Position numbers and translations under genes: made by a program. A stretch of DNA of 64,000 nt, from positions 62,001 to 126,000 of the forward strand of contig NZ_JAIQWW010000002.1 of NCBI RefSeq assembly GCF_020164455.1, written 5' to 3'. This DNA comes from Phyllobacterium chamaecytisi. Its GTDB lineage: Bacteria > Pseudomonadota > Alphaproteobacteria > Rhizobiales > Rhizobiaceae. The notes below the pieces were generated by a model, which was not told the DNA's origin, did no database searches, and saw nothing but the letters and a program-made list of their open reading frames with translations. Shown in pieces: positions 54,086 to 61,773 of this stretch (positions within the stretch are counted from its first letter, which is position 1; every line of letters begins with the position of its first letter).

Positions 54086-54109
54086 TAAATCGACGCCGGC
54101 TTATTGCGT
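54086..54109 (+). promoter_or_regulatory. PvdS/RpoI-type ECF promoter for the acyltransferase-MATE-PLP operon
   Basis: GCCTAAATCG contains TAAAT at 54086-54090; exactly 16 bases later comes CGT (54107-54109). The flanking C before TAAAT and C after it also fit the PvdS box. It is 53 bases before the acyltransferase ATG. Confidence 0.75.
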
Positions 54110-54162
54110 CTCTGTAGGAAAGCCGCGCGTAACAGCTGCGGCGTGATGCTGCGGAGTGCGCC

Positions 54163-55185
54163 ATGACCCTCATATCCAACCTTGCCAAAGAAACACGCGT
54201 TGAGCGGTTTCCTGTCTCATTGCGCTTCCTGAAAACGGCGGCGCAGCCAACGCCGGAGACATTGCGGGTTTCGACCGCCAGCGGCGCTTATACGATCTCG
54301 GTACAGACGACGCCGGACGGGTTGAAACTTGGTTTGCCGGATCTCAAACAGGCTGAGGCAATCCCGGTTCTGTCGTCCGCCATCGAATTCATGACCGCGC
54401 AGTCACGCGATATCGGGACTATCGAGATCGGCAATATGCCGGCATCTGACTTCCCGCTCGGCACATTTGACGGCGATCGCCTGTTGATCGACCCGCGGGC
54501 GTTCTGGCAATGGCCGGCGCCATGGATTGCAAAGCCGGCTTATCCAAATCCCCAAGTGCATGTCTTGAGCAATGGACAATATCATCCGAAACGGCCGCGA
54601 AAGCCGACAGGCGTTGTCTATGACCGTTATATTCCCTGGCTCGACCAGAGCCTGTCTTTTCGGGTTGCAGACCCCAAAGCCGATCTCGAGCATTTCCATC
54701 GCTGGATGAATGACGAACAGGTCAATGTGATCTGGGAGGATGGCGGTGACAGGCAGAAGCACGCGGCTATCCTTGAAGAGCGCCGGAGCGATCCGCACAT
54801 GCTGGCGCTGATCGGCTGTTTCGACGGTGTGCCATTTGGATATTTCGAGGTTTACTGGGCCAAGGAGAACCGCCTCGGGCCCTATTATGATGCACAGGAC
54901 TATGATCGCGGCTGGCATGTCGCTATTGGCGAGCCAGCGTATCGCGGCAAGCAGTGGATCACCGCCTGGCTCCCGTCATTGATGCATTTCATCTTTCTCG
55001 ATGATCCGCGTACACAGCGCATTGTCGGCGAGCCGCGCGCCAGCCACGAGCAGCAGATCCGCAATCTTGACCGCTCGGGCTTTGCAAAGGTCAAGCACTT
55101 TGACTTCCCGCACAAGCGGGCATTGCTGGTAATGTTGACGCGGGAGCGTTTCTTTGACGATCGTTTCTGGGTTCCGGCACCATGA
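54163..55185 (+). CDS. Siderophore N-acyltransferase (IucB/VbsA-type GNAT)
   Basis: 340-residue enzyme; the C-terminal half (about 150-335) is the acetyltransferase domain used in hydroxamate synthesis, with FRVADPKADLEHFHRWMNDEQVNVIWED and the AIGEPAYRGKQWITAWLPSLMHFIF acyl-CoA-binding part, ending RIVGEPRASHEQQIRNLDRSGF. It should acylate the N-hydroxyamino group made by the hydroxylase, with 3-hydroxybutyryl-CoA if the product is vicibactin-like. First gene of the plus-strand operon; its stop overlaps the MATE start (ATGA). Confidence 0.88.
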   Translation: MTLISNLAKETRVERFPVSLRFLKTAAQPTPETLRVSTASGAYTISVQTTPDGLKLGLPDLKQAEAIPVLSSAIEFMTAQSRDIGTIEIGNMPASDFPLGTFDGDRLLIDPRAFWQWPAPWIAKPAYPNPQVHVLSNGQYHPKRPRKPTGVVYDRYIPWLDQSLSFRVADPKADLEHFHRWMNDEQVNVIWEDGGDRQKHAAILEERRSDPHMLALIGCFDGVPFGYFEVYWAKENRLGPYYDAQDYDRGWHVAIGEPAYRGKQWITAWLPSLMHFIFLDDPRTQRIVGEPRASHEQQIRNLDRSGFAKVKHFDFPHKRALLVMLTRERFFDDRFWVPAP

Positions 55186-56594
55186 CGGCCAAGCCGAAGC
55201 GAGCCTATTTTGCACCCGATGATCTGAATGATCCGGCACTGACCCGTCTGATCTTCCGGCTTGGCATGCCTGCGGTTGCAGGCCTGTCGATCAATGCCGT
55301 CCATCACACGATCAATATGGTCTTCGTCGGCATGATCGGTAGCCATGAGATCGCGGCGATCACCGTTGTCCTGCCAATCCTGATGATGGTCGGAGCAATC
55401 GGCGAGGGGCTTGGCGTTGGCGTCGCCACCGCCGTCGGCCGTGCGCTGGGTGCCGGCGATCCGCAGCGGGCCAGCATCACGTCGTCAACGCTCGTCATGC
55501 TGGCGATACCGCTCGGGCTCGTGCTGACGGTTGCAATTCTCCTCTTCAAGCGTGAGTTGCTCATCCTCTTTGGCGCCAGCGAGGCCATCCTGCCATTGGC
55601 CGAACACTATCTAGCTATCGTCGCCTTTTCGGTAACGCTGACCATGCTGCAGATACTTGCGGATTTCATCGCCATCTCAGAGGGCAACACGCGCTTCAGC
55701 ATGTGGACGCTGATGGGCTGTTTCGCCCTCAACATCGTCCTCGATCCAATCATGATCTTCTGGTTCGATTTTGGGCTCGCGGGTGCGGCAGTTGCAACCA
55801 TTATATCGCAGATTGCAGCGCTCGGTGCCTATTTCCTCTACTTCCGCAGGCGAATCGGGACCTTGCACGTAGCGGCACGGTTCATGGCACTGCGCATCGA
55901 TGTTCTCAAGCCGGTCCTTCTCATAGGATTGCCGGTAACGCTCACAAGTATGTTGAGCAGTATCAGCTTCGCGGTGCTCTTCACTTTCGCCGGATTCTAT
56001 CGTGGGGACGACGGCATTGCCGGGGTCGGCATTGCAATGCGCGTCCTGACCCTCGGCATGCTGCCGATTGTTGGCCTCTCGCTCGGCGGGCAGGCGGTGT
56101 TGAGTTTCGCCTGGGGTGCCAACAATTCACAGCGCCTGCTCGCGGCATCCAGAACGCTGCTCGTTCTCACGTCCGCGTTTGCCGTCATATACGGTCTTGT
56201 TGCCATTTTGCTGCGCTATCCTGTCGCCGCGATTTTCACGAATGACGTCGAAATCGCGGATATTGCCGCGCAGACGCTTGTCCTCACGCACATTCCGTTC
56301 GTTTTCTTCGGTGCTAGGCAGATCCTGCTGGTACTGCTGCAGGCGCAGGGCCGGGCGCGTCTGGCGGGATTTATCAGCGTTGCGCAGAACGGCTATTTCC
56401 TGCTGCCGCTGCTCTTTATCCTGCCACACTGGTTTGAATTCGACGGAGTTCTGGCCAGTCTCTTTGTTGCGCCAGCGCTAACTGCACTCATGTCATTGGG
56501 CATCCTTGTCATGACCCTGCGCCAGCTCCGTGACCATTCGTCATCCAATCCGATCACCAGTTTCAACAGCATCGCGTCTGAGAGGGCCTCATGA
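55182..56594 (+). CDS. MATE-family efflux transporter, probable siderophore exporter
   Basis: 470-residue inner-membrane protein with about 12 helices in two related halves, as in MATE/NorM transporters (LIFRLGMPAVAGLSINAVHHTINMVFVG at the start, GIGEGLGVGVATAVGRALGAGD near residue 75). It lies between the acyltransferase and the PLP enzyme and overlaps both by four bases, so it is an integral part of the biosynthetic operon, in the place of vbsD. Export of the finished siderophore is the likely role. Confidence 0.88.
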   Translation: MTAKPKRAYFAPDDLNDPALTRLIFRLGMPAVAGLSINAVHHTINMVFVGMIGSHEIAAITVVLPILMMVGAIGEGLGVGVATAVGRALGAGDPQRASITSSTLVMLAIPLGLVLTVAILLFKRELLILFGASEAILPLAEHYLAIVAFSVTLTMLQILADFIAISEGNTRFSMWTLMGCFALNIVLDPIMIFWFDFGLAGAAVATIISQIAALGAYFLYFRRRIGTLHVAARFMALRIDVLKPVLLIGLPVTLTSMLSSISFAVLFTFAGFYRGDDGIAGVGIAMRVLTLGMLPIVGLSLGGQAVLSFAWGANNSQRLLAASRTLLVLTSAFAVIYGLVAILLRYPVAAIFTNDVEIADIAAQTLVLTHIPFVFFGARQILLVLLQAQGRARLAGFISVAQNGYFLLPLLFILPHWFEFDGVLASLFVAPALTALMSLGILVMTLRQLRDHSSSNPITSFNSIASERAS

Positions 56595-57775
56595 ACAAAG
56601 CCATGCCACCGCAAGAATTCAATGCCGAAATGCCGGACGATCTGTTTTCGCCAGTCGATAATGCTGCGTTCAATGCAGTTTCGCCGCCGATATTCCAGAC
56701 CTCCCTGTTCACCTATGACACCTATGAGGCCATGGAAGATGTCTTTGCCGGGCGGTCCCGCAACTATATCTATTCGCGTGGCGATAATCCTACCGTGCGG
56801 GAGTTCGAACTGCTTACGGCCCGGCTGGAAGGTGCCGAGGATGGACGTGGTTTCTCGAGTGGAACGGCAGCAATCACGGCCACGATCTTGAGCCTTGTCG
56901 AAGCTGGCGATCGGGTTGTCGCTGTCCAACACCTCTACAATGATATCTACCGGCTGTTCGTCAAACTGCTTGCTCGATTCGGCGTCACGGTAGACTTTGT
57001 CGATCCGTCCAATCATGACGAGGTCCGTGCTGCCTTGCCCGGCGCCAAGCTGCTCTACCTGGAAAACCCGACATCGATGGTTTTCGAGTTGCAGGACATC
57101 GAAGCCTTGACGACAATGGCCAAGGAATATGGCGTTACGACTGTCATCGACAATTCCTGGGCGACCCCGCTGTTCCAAAAGCCGATCCAGCATGGCGTCG
57201 ATATCGTCATTCATGCTGCGTCGAAATATCTTGGTGGCCACAGTGATACGGTTGCCGGCGTGGTTGTAGGTCCGCGTGATATGATCGCCAAGATCAACAG
57301 CTCGACCTACCCGTACATCGGCGCAAAGCTCTCGCCCTTCGAAGCCTGGCTGCTCCTGCGCGGTATGCGGACACTGAAGGTGCGGCTGAAGGAACATATG
57401 CATAACGGGCTCGTGCTGGCCAAGCATCTTCAGCAACATCCGGACATTGCGCTCGTCCGTCATCCGGCGTTTTCCGACCATCCGGGCAAGAAGACGCTGA
57501 CTGGATTTTCCGGTCTGTTCGCCTTCGATCTAAGCCCCGATATTGATGTGGCGCGTTTCGTCAACGCTTTGCGCCATATCCGGCTTGGTGTGAGCTGGGG
57601 CGGACCGGAAACGCTTGTGGTTCCTGCCAAGGCTGCGTTGCAAATTCCCGATCGCATGACCTCGTTCGTTCGTTTCGGCGTCAATCCGCAAACCATACGT
57701 TTTGCGGTCGGTCTCGAGGAGCCGGAAGTGATCTGGAGCGATATCCAGCAAGCGCTGCATGGCGCGCGTCTGTAG
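56591..57775 (+). CDS. PLP-dependent enzyme of the Cys/Met metabolism (gamma-lyase/synthase) family, possible epimerase
   Basis: 394-residue fold-type I PLP enzyme. Typical segments: SPPIFQTSLFTYDT near residue 31, YSRGDNPTVREFELLTARLEGAE, the gly-rich GRGFSSGTAAITA and the PLP lysine in HAASKYLGGHSDTVAG. Sequence alone suggests a methionine gamma-lyase or cystathionine synthase. In this operon, though, it occupies the place of vbsL, proposed to invert the ornithine stereocentre for vicibactin. It overlaps the MATE gene by four bases and ends the operon. Confidence 0.85.
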   Translation: MNKAMPPQEFNAEMPDDLFSPVDNAAFNAVSPPIFQTSLFTYDTYEAMEDVFAGRSRNYIYSRGDNPTVREFELLTARLEGAEDGRGFSSGTAAITATILSLVEAGDRVVAVQHLYNDIYRLFVKLLARFGVTVDFVDPSNHDEVRAALPGAKLLYLENPTSMVFELQDIEALTTMAKEYGVTTVIDNSWATPLFQKPIQHGVDIVIHAASKYLGGHSDTVAGVVVGPRDMIAKINSSTYPYIGAKLSPFEAWLLLRGMRTLKVRLKEHMHNGLVLAKHLQQHPDIALVRHPAFSDHPGKKTLTGFSGLFAFDLSPDIDVARFVNALRHIRLGVSWGGPETLVVPAKAALQIPDRMTSFVRFGVNPQTIRFAVGLEEPEVIWSDIQQALHGARL

Positions 57776-57860
57776 CATTGGGGCCACAGCCTCTTGCTGA
57801 TTGGGCAGGGCGCGTCAAAAAAATCGGCATTTTACCGATCGCGCCTTGACTCGCATAAGA

Positions 57861-57875
57861 TGACAAATGTAGTCA
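57861..57875. promoter_or_regulatory. RirA-type IRO box 1 upstream of the TonB receptor gene
   Basis: TGACAAATGTAGTCA fits TGA-N9-TCA and shares most bases with the box before the esterase gene (46627-46641). Flanking bases extend it to the inverted repeat GATGAC...GTCATC. Confidence 0.65.
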
Positions 57876-57885
57876 TCTTTAAACA

Positions 57886-57900
57886 TGAGTACAAAACTCA
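57886..57900. promoter_or_regulatory. IRO-like box 2 upstream of the TonB receptor gene
   Basis: TGAGTACAAAACTCA also fits TGA-N9-TCA and is the centre of a longer perfect inverted repeat, ACATGAGT (57883-57890) and ACTCATGT (57896-57903). It lies 25 bases from box 1, centre to centre. Confidence 0.5.
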
Positions 57901-57943
57901 TGTAAATTATCAAGCAGAGTCAAGCTTTTACAAGGGGTGTGTC

Positions 57944-60115
57944 ATGCGGGGATGCAGGGCAGTGATTTGGACCGAAGCCACTTCATCAAGGCGGCAGCGT
58001 CGTGCCCGATTGCTGGTGACGACGTCAATTGCCGGGTTGATGATGGCAAATATCGCGGTTGCCCAGGAAGCGCCCTCAATCCAGCTGAACACTATCGTCA
58101 TTGATGGCGATACCAGCCCTGTTGGACCTGACAAAGGTTACATCGCCAAGAATACGCTGACCGGCGCCAAGACCGACACGCCGATCCGTGAAATACCGCA
58201 ATCCATTTCTGTTGTTACCCGAGAGCAGATGGACGACCGGTTCTCGGAGCAAATCGAGGATACGATAGCCTACACTTCCGGTGTGACCGCCTCACCCTGG
58301 GGTGTTGATGATCGCTTCGATCAATTCCTGATCCGTGGCTTTGACATTGGCCCATACGCCGTTTATCGCGACGGCCTGCCACAAAAGGCGATCGACTTTT
58401 CTGGCTTCAAAGCCGAGCCGTACGGCTTGGAGCGCGTGGAAGTGCTCAAGGGACCGGCTTCCGTCCTCTATGGCTCGAATGAGGTTGGCGGCATTGTCAA
58501 CCTCGTGACCAAGCGGCCGACGCAGGACCCGCTTTACAGCGCATATGCCAGCTACGGATCCTTCAATACCTATGAGACGGGGATTGATTTGGGCGGTCCG
58601 CTCGACAAGGAAGGCGTGTGGACCTATCGCCTGACGGGTCTTTTCCGCGATGGGCAGACGCAAACGGATTTTTCAAAGAACAACCGGGTGTTCATCGCAC
58701 CCGCAATCACCTGGTCACCCAGCGCCGATACCTCGTTGACAATCCTCGCCAACTACCAGTGGGATAAACTGACGCCGAATACGTTCCTGCCAATCGCAAG
58801 TCCGGACTTCCCGAATATTCCGAAATTCTCTCGTAGCTTCACCACATCTGATCCGAATTTCGACCGGTTCGATGCAGACCACGGCTCCATCGGCTATGAG
58901 TTCGAGCACAGCTTCAACGATGAGTGGAAGGTCTGGCAGAATGTCCGCTACTCGCGGCAAAATACAGATTACAGGCACCTCTATTATTCGAGCATGGTCG
59001 ACGATGCCACGATGGGCCGCACGGCCTTCACGGTTGACGAAACGGCAACGCTGTTCAGCATCGATAATGGTGTTCAGTATGATTATGAAGGAAAACGCAT
59101 CAAGAACACCTTGCTGATGGGCCTGTCATACGACCGCCAGACAGTTGATGGTCAGAACGGCTTCGATACCGGGCCGAGCCTCGATATCAATGACCCCGTC
59201 TATGGCATCGATGTTCCTTCTCCTCCAATTTATGTCGATCGCCGCCAGACCGTCGATCAGATCGGACTTTACGCTCAAACCCAAACCAAATTCGACGATC
59301 GCTGGTTGCTTACTCTGGGGGGGCGCCAGTCCTGGGTGGAAGACAAGACCTTTGACCGCTTGAGCAATTCAACCAGCGAGCAATCTGACAGTGCCTTCTC
59401 TGGAAAGGTAGGTCTCGGATACTTGTTCGATAATGGCCTGACGCCTTACATCAGCTATTCCGAATCCTTCACACCAACCATCGGTCAAGGCTTCTCCGGT
59501 CAGTCATTCTCGCCTTCCGAGGGTCAGCAGTACGAAGCAGGCGTGAAGTATGAGCCGGACTATTTCCCGGGAACGGTCACCGGCTCGGTTTTCGAGATCA
59601 CCAAGTCCAACGTGCTGACGCCAGACCCTGATAATCTAGGATTCGACGTTCAGACGGGCGAGGTGCGCCATCGCGGCTTCGAGCTCGAGACCGTCGTGAA
59701 CCTCTTCCACGGTGTCAGCCTCACTGGCAGCTATACTTATCTTGATGCGGAAATCACATCGAGCAACGTCGACGGTGAACTTGGTAATCGGCCGGCGCTC
59801 GTGCCGGAACATCAGGCGTCACTCTGGGCGAAGTACACCTTCGAGAGCGGGGCATTCGAAGGCCTGAATATCGGTTCCGGCGTTCGCTATGTCGGTAGCT
59901 CCTTCGGTGACAACGCCAATCAGATCGAGGTCGGATCCTATACTCTGGTCGATGCAGCTATCAGCTATGAGAAGAACGGCTGGAAGGGGTCGCTGAAGGC
60001 GAACAATGTGTTCGACAAAGAATATTACTCGACCTGCGCCGGTGACAGTAGCAATACCAGTTGCATCTACGGCGAGGGACGCGCTGTCAAAGCCACCCTT
60101 TCGGCCAAGTTCTAG
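57944..60115 (+). CDS. TonB-dependent siderophore receptor (FhuA/FoxA-like)
   Basis: 723-residue outer-membrane receptor. Signal peptide with hydrophobic core LLVTTSIAGLMMANIAVA before QEAP; TonB-box-like LNTIVID; plug domain about 60-190 (PQSISVVTREQMDDR, ERVEVLKGPASVLYGSNEVGGIVNLVTKRP); then a 22-strand barrel ending in F (ATLSAKF). Two Cys near the C-terminus (STCAGDSSNTSCIYG) may form a loop disulfide. The ATG at 57944 follows AAGGGG; the open frame upstream contains the IRO boxes. It imports the ferric siderophore made by this island, or a related hydroxamate. Confidence 0.92.
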   Translation: MRGCRAVIWTEATSSRRQRRARLLVTTSIAGLMMANIAVAQEAPSIQLNTIVIDGDTSPVGPDKGYIAKNTLTGAKTDTPIREIPQSISVVTREQMDDRFSEQIEDTIAYTSGVTASPWGVDDRFDQFLIRGFDIGPYAVYRDGLPQKAIDFSGFKAEPYGLERVEVLKGPASVLYGSNEVGGIVNLVTKRPTQDPLYSAYASYGSFNTYETGIDLGGPLDKEGVWTYRLTGLFRDGQTQTDFSKNNRVFIAPAITWSPSADTSLTILANYQWDKLTPNTFLPIASPDFPNIPKFSRSFTTSDPNFDRFDADHGSIGYEFEHSFNDEWKVWQNVRYSRQNTDYRHLYYSSMVDDATMGRTAFTVDETATLFSIDNGVQYDYEGKRIKNTLLMGLSYDRQTVDGQNGFDTGPSLDINDPVYGIDVPSPPIYVDRRQTVDQIGLYAQTQTKFDDRWLLTLGGRQSWVEDKTFDRLSNSTSEQSDSAFSGKVGLGYLFDNGLTPYISYSESFTPTIGQGFSGQSFSPSEGQQYEAGVKYEPDYFPGTVTGSVFEITKSNVLTPDPDNLGFDVQTGEVRHRGFELETVVNLFHGVSLTGSYTYLDAEITSSNVDGELGNRPALVPEHQASLWAKYTFESGAFEGLNIGSGVRYVGSSFGDNANQIEVGSYTLVDAAISYEKNGWKGSLKANNVFDKEYYSTCAGDSSNTSCIYGEGRAVKATLSAKF

Positions 60116-60125
60116 CGAGTATGTG

Positions 60126-60905
60126 ATGAACGGATCCGCCTTTTCGCTGAATGGTATCGGTTACGACGTTGATGGACGGACACTGCTCCATCCATTGACG
60201 CTGGACATTCCACAGGGCGAGGTGGTCGGTATCCTTGGCCACAACGGGTCCGGAAAATCCACGCTGCTGAAGATATTGGCGCGTTTTCAGTCGCCAACGC
60301 ACGGCCGCGTCGAATGTCTGGGGCAGGCGCTGGGATCGTTCCGGTCCAAGGAATATGCCAGGAAGGTTGCCTATCTGCCGCAACAGACTCCCGACACTGA
60401 CGGCATGACCGTAAGGGAAGTCGTTGCTCTTGGCCGCTATCCCTGGCACGGGGCGCTTGGACGTTTTTCCAGCAACGACAGGGCCAAGGTTGGCGAAGCA
60501 CTGGAGCTGACATCCATGACGGCGATGGCCGATCGTATTGTCGATACTCTGTCCGGCGGTGAACGCCAACGTGCCTTCCTGGCGATGCTGGTCGCCCAGG
60601 ACACCGAGTGCCTGCTTCTTGACGAGCCGATCTCGGCTCTCGACATCAATCATCAGATCGAGGTGATGCGCCTGATTCAGAAGCTGGCGCACGATCACGG
60701 TCGCTCCGTGCTTATCGTTCTGCATGACATCAACATGGCAGCGCGCTATTGCGACCGGTTGATTGCACTTTCCGGCGGCAAGCTCGTGGCTCACGACGAG
60801 ACCGAAACGCTGATTACTGCGGACAGGCTCGATGCGATCTATGGCGTGCGCATGGGGATATTCCGGCATCCGGAAACGCAAGCGCCCATCAGTTACGTTC
60901 TCTAA
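60126..60905 (+). CDS. fhuC: Ferric hydroxamate ABC transporter ATPase (FhuC-like)
   Basis: 259-residue ATPase of the iron-siderophore importer group. Walker A GHNGSGKST near residues 37-45, the FhuC-typical VAYLPQQTPDTDGMTVREVVALGRYPWHG, signature LSGGERQRAFLAM and Walker B LLLDEPISALD. The ATG at 60126 is preferred since the open frame otherwise starts within the receptor gene. It begins 10 bases after the receptor stop, so the receptor and importer genes form one operon. Confidence 0.92.
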   Translation: MNGSAFSLNGIGYDVDGRTLLHPLTLDIPQGEVVGILGHNGSGKSTLLKILARFQSPTHGRVECLGQALGSFRSKEYARKVAYLPQQTPDTDGMTVREVVALGRYPWHGALGRFSSNDRAKVGEALELTSMTAMADRIVDTLSGGERQRAFLAMLVAQDTECLLLDEPISALDINHQIEVMRLIQKLAHDHGRSVLIVLHDINMAARYCDRLIALSGGKLVAHDETETLITADRLDAIYGVRMGIFRHPETQAPISYVL

Positions 60906-60909
60906 GCCA

Positions 60910-61773
60910 ATGTCCTCAATACGCAGACGCGACTTTCTGTTTGGTGTGGTGGCAACGCTTGGTTGTTTGCCGGCAAAGGCGCAGGGCGCAAGTTCTACTC
61001 CGAGAGTTGTTTCGTTGGACTATGGTCTGGCGCAGACATTGATTGAGCTTGGCGTGCCACCAATCGGGCTGATTGACACGACGGGATGGGCGAACTGGAC
61101 AGTGGAACCGCCTTTGCCGCCAAACGTGGCCAATCTCGGCTCCTCCCATGAGATCAACATGGAGCTGTTGCAGCTGTTGAGACCCGATCTGATTGTGTCG
61201 ACGCCGTATCTTGAATGGGTCAGGCCCCAGCTGGAGCAAATCGCGCCGGTCAAATCGTTCCCGATACACGCACTCGGGTCATCACCGTTTCCCCATATCA
61301 TCGACGCGACGCGGGAACTCGGCCGTGTGCTCGGGCGCGCGACAGAGGCGGAATCGCTCATCGACCGCTCGGAGATGGAATTGCGTGCAGCACGGGCGGC
61401 GACCAGCCATCTCGGAAAGGTCGCAGTGATTACCTTCATCGACGAACGCAACATCCGGATATACGGACCGGGCGGCATTTTTCAGGATGTGTTCGATCGT
61501 CTTGGACTAGAAAATGCCTGGACGCGGCCAACCAACGAATGGGGATTCGGCGATATCGGTATGGCCGATCTGTTTGATATTGGCGACGCGCGGCTCTTCT
61601 ACATGGACCCGGTCCCACCGGATGTGCTTGCAAACTTGCCGGGTAGTCCCCTTTGGCAAAGCATGCCGTTCGCGCAGTCAGGAAATGCCCAGCGCATGGC
61701 GAGCGTGCTGATGTTTGGCACACTGCCTGCGGCAACCCGTTTTGCCCGATTGCTCGTCGAAGGCAGCGCATGA
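60910..61773 (+). CDS. fhuD: Ferric hydroxamate periplasmic binding protein (FhuD-like)
   Basis: 287-residue cluster-A binding protein with a Tat signal (SIRRRDFLFGVVATLG, cleavage near AQGA). The mature part has the BtuF/FhuD form: RVVSLDYGLAQTLIELGVPPIGLID, NLGSSHEINMELLQLLRPDLIVSTPY, and the long helix between lobes near LIDRSEMELRAARAA. It carries the ferric siderophore from the outer-membrane receptor to FhuB. It starts 4 bases after fhuC; its stop overlaps the fhuB start (ATGA). Confidence 0.91.
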   Translation: MSSIRRRDFLFGVVATLGCLPAKAQGASSTPRVVSLDYGLAQTLIELGVPPIGLIDTTGWANWTVEPPLPPNVANLGSSHEINMELLQLLRPDLIVSTPYLEWVRPQLEQIAPVKSFPIHALGSSPFPHIIDATRELGRVLGRATEAESLIDRSEMELRAARAATSHLGKVAVITFIDERNIRIYGPGGIFQDVFDRLGLENAWTRPTNEWGFGDIGMADLFDIGDARLFYMDPVPPDVLANLPGSPLWQSMPFAQSGNAQRMASVLMFGTLPAATRFARLLVEGSA

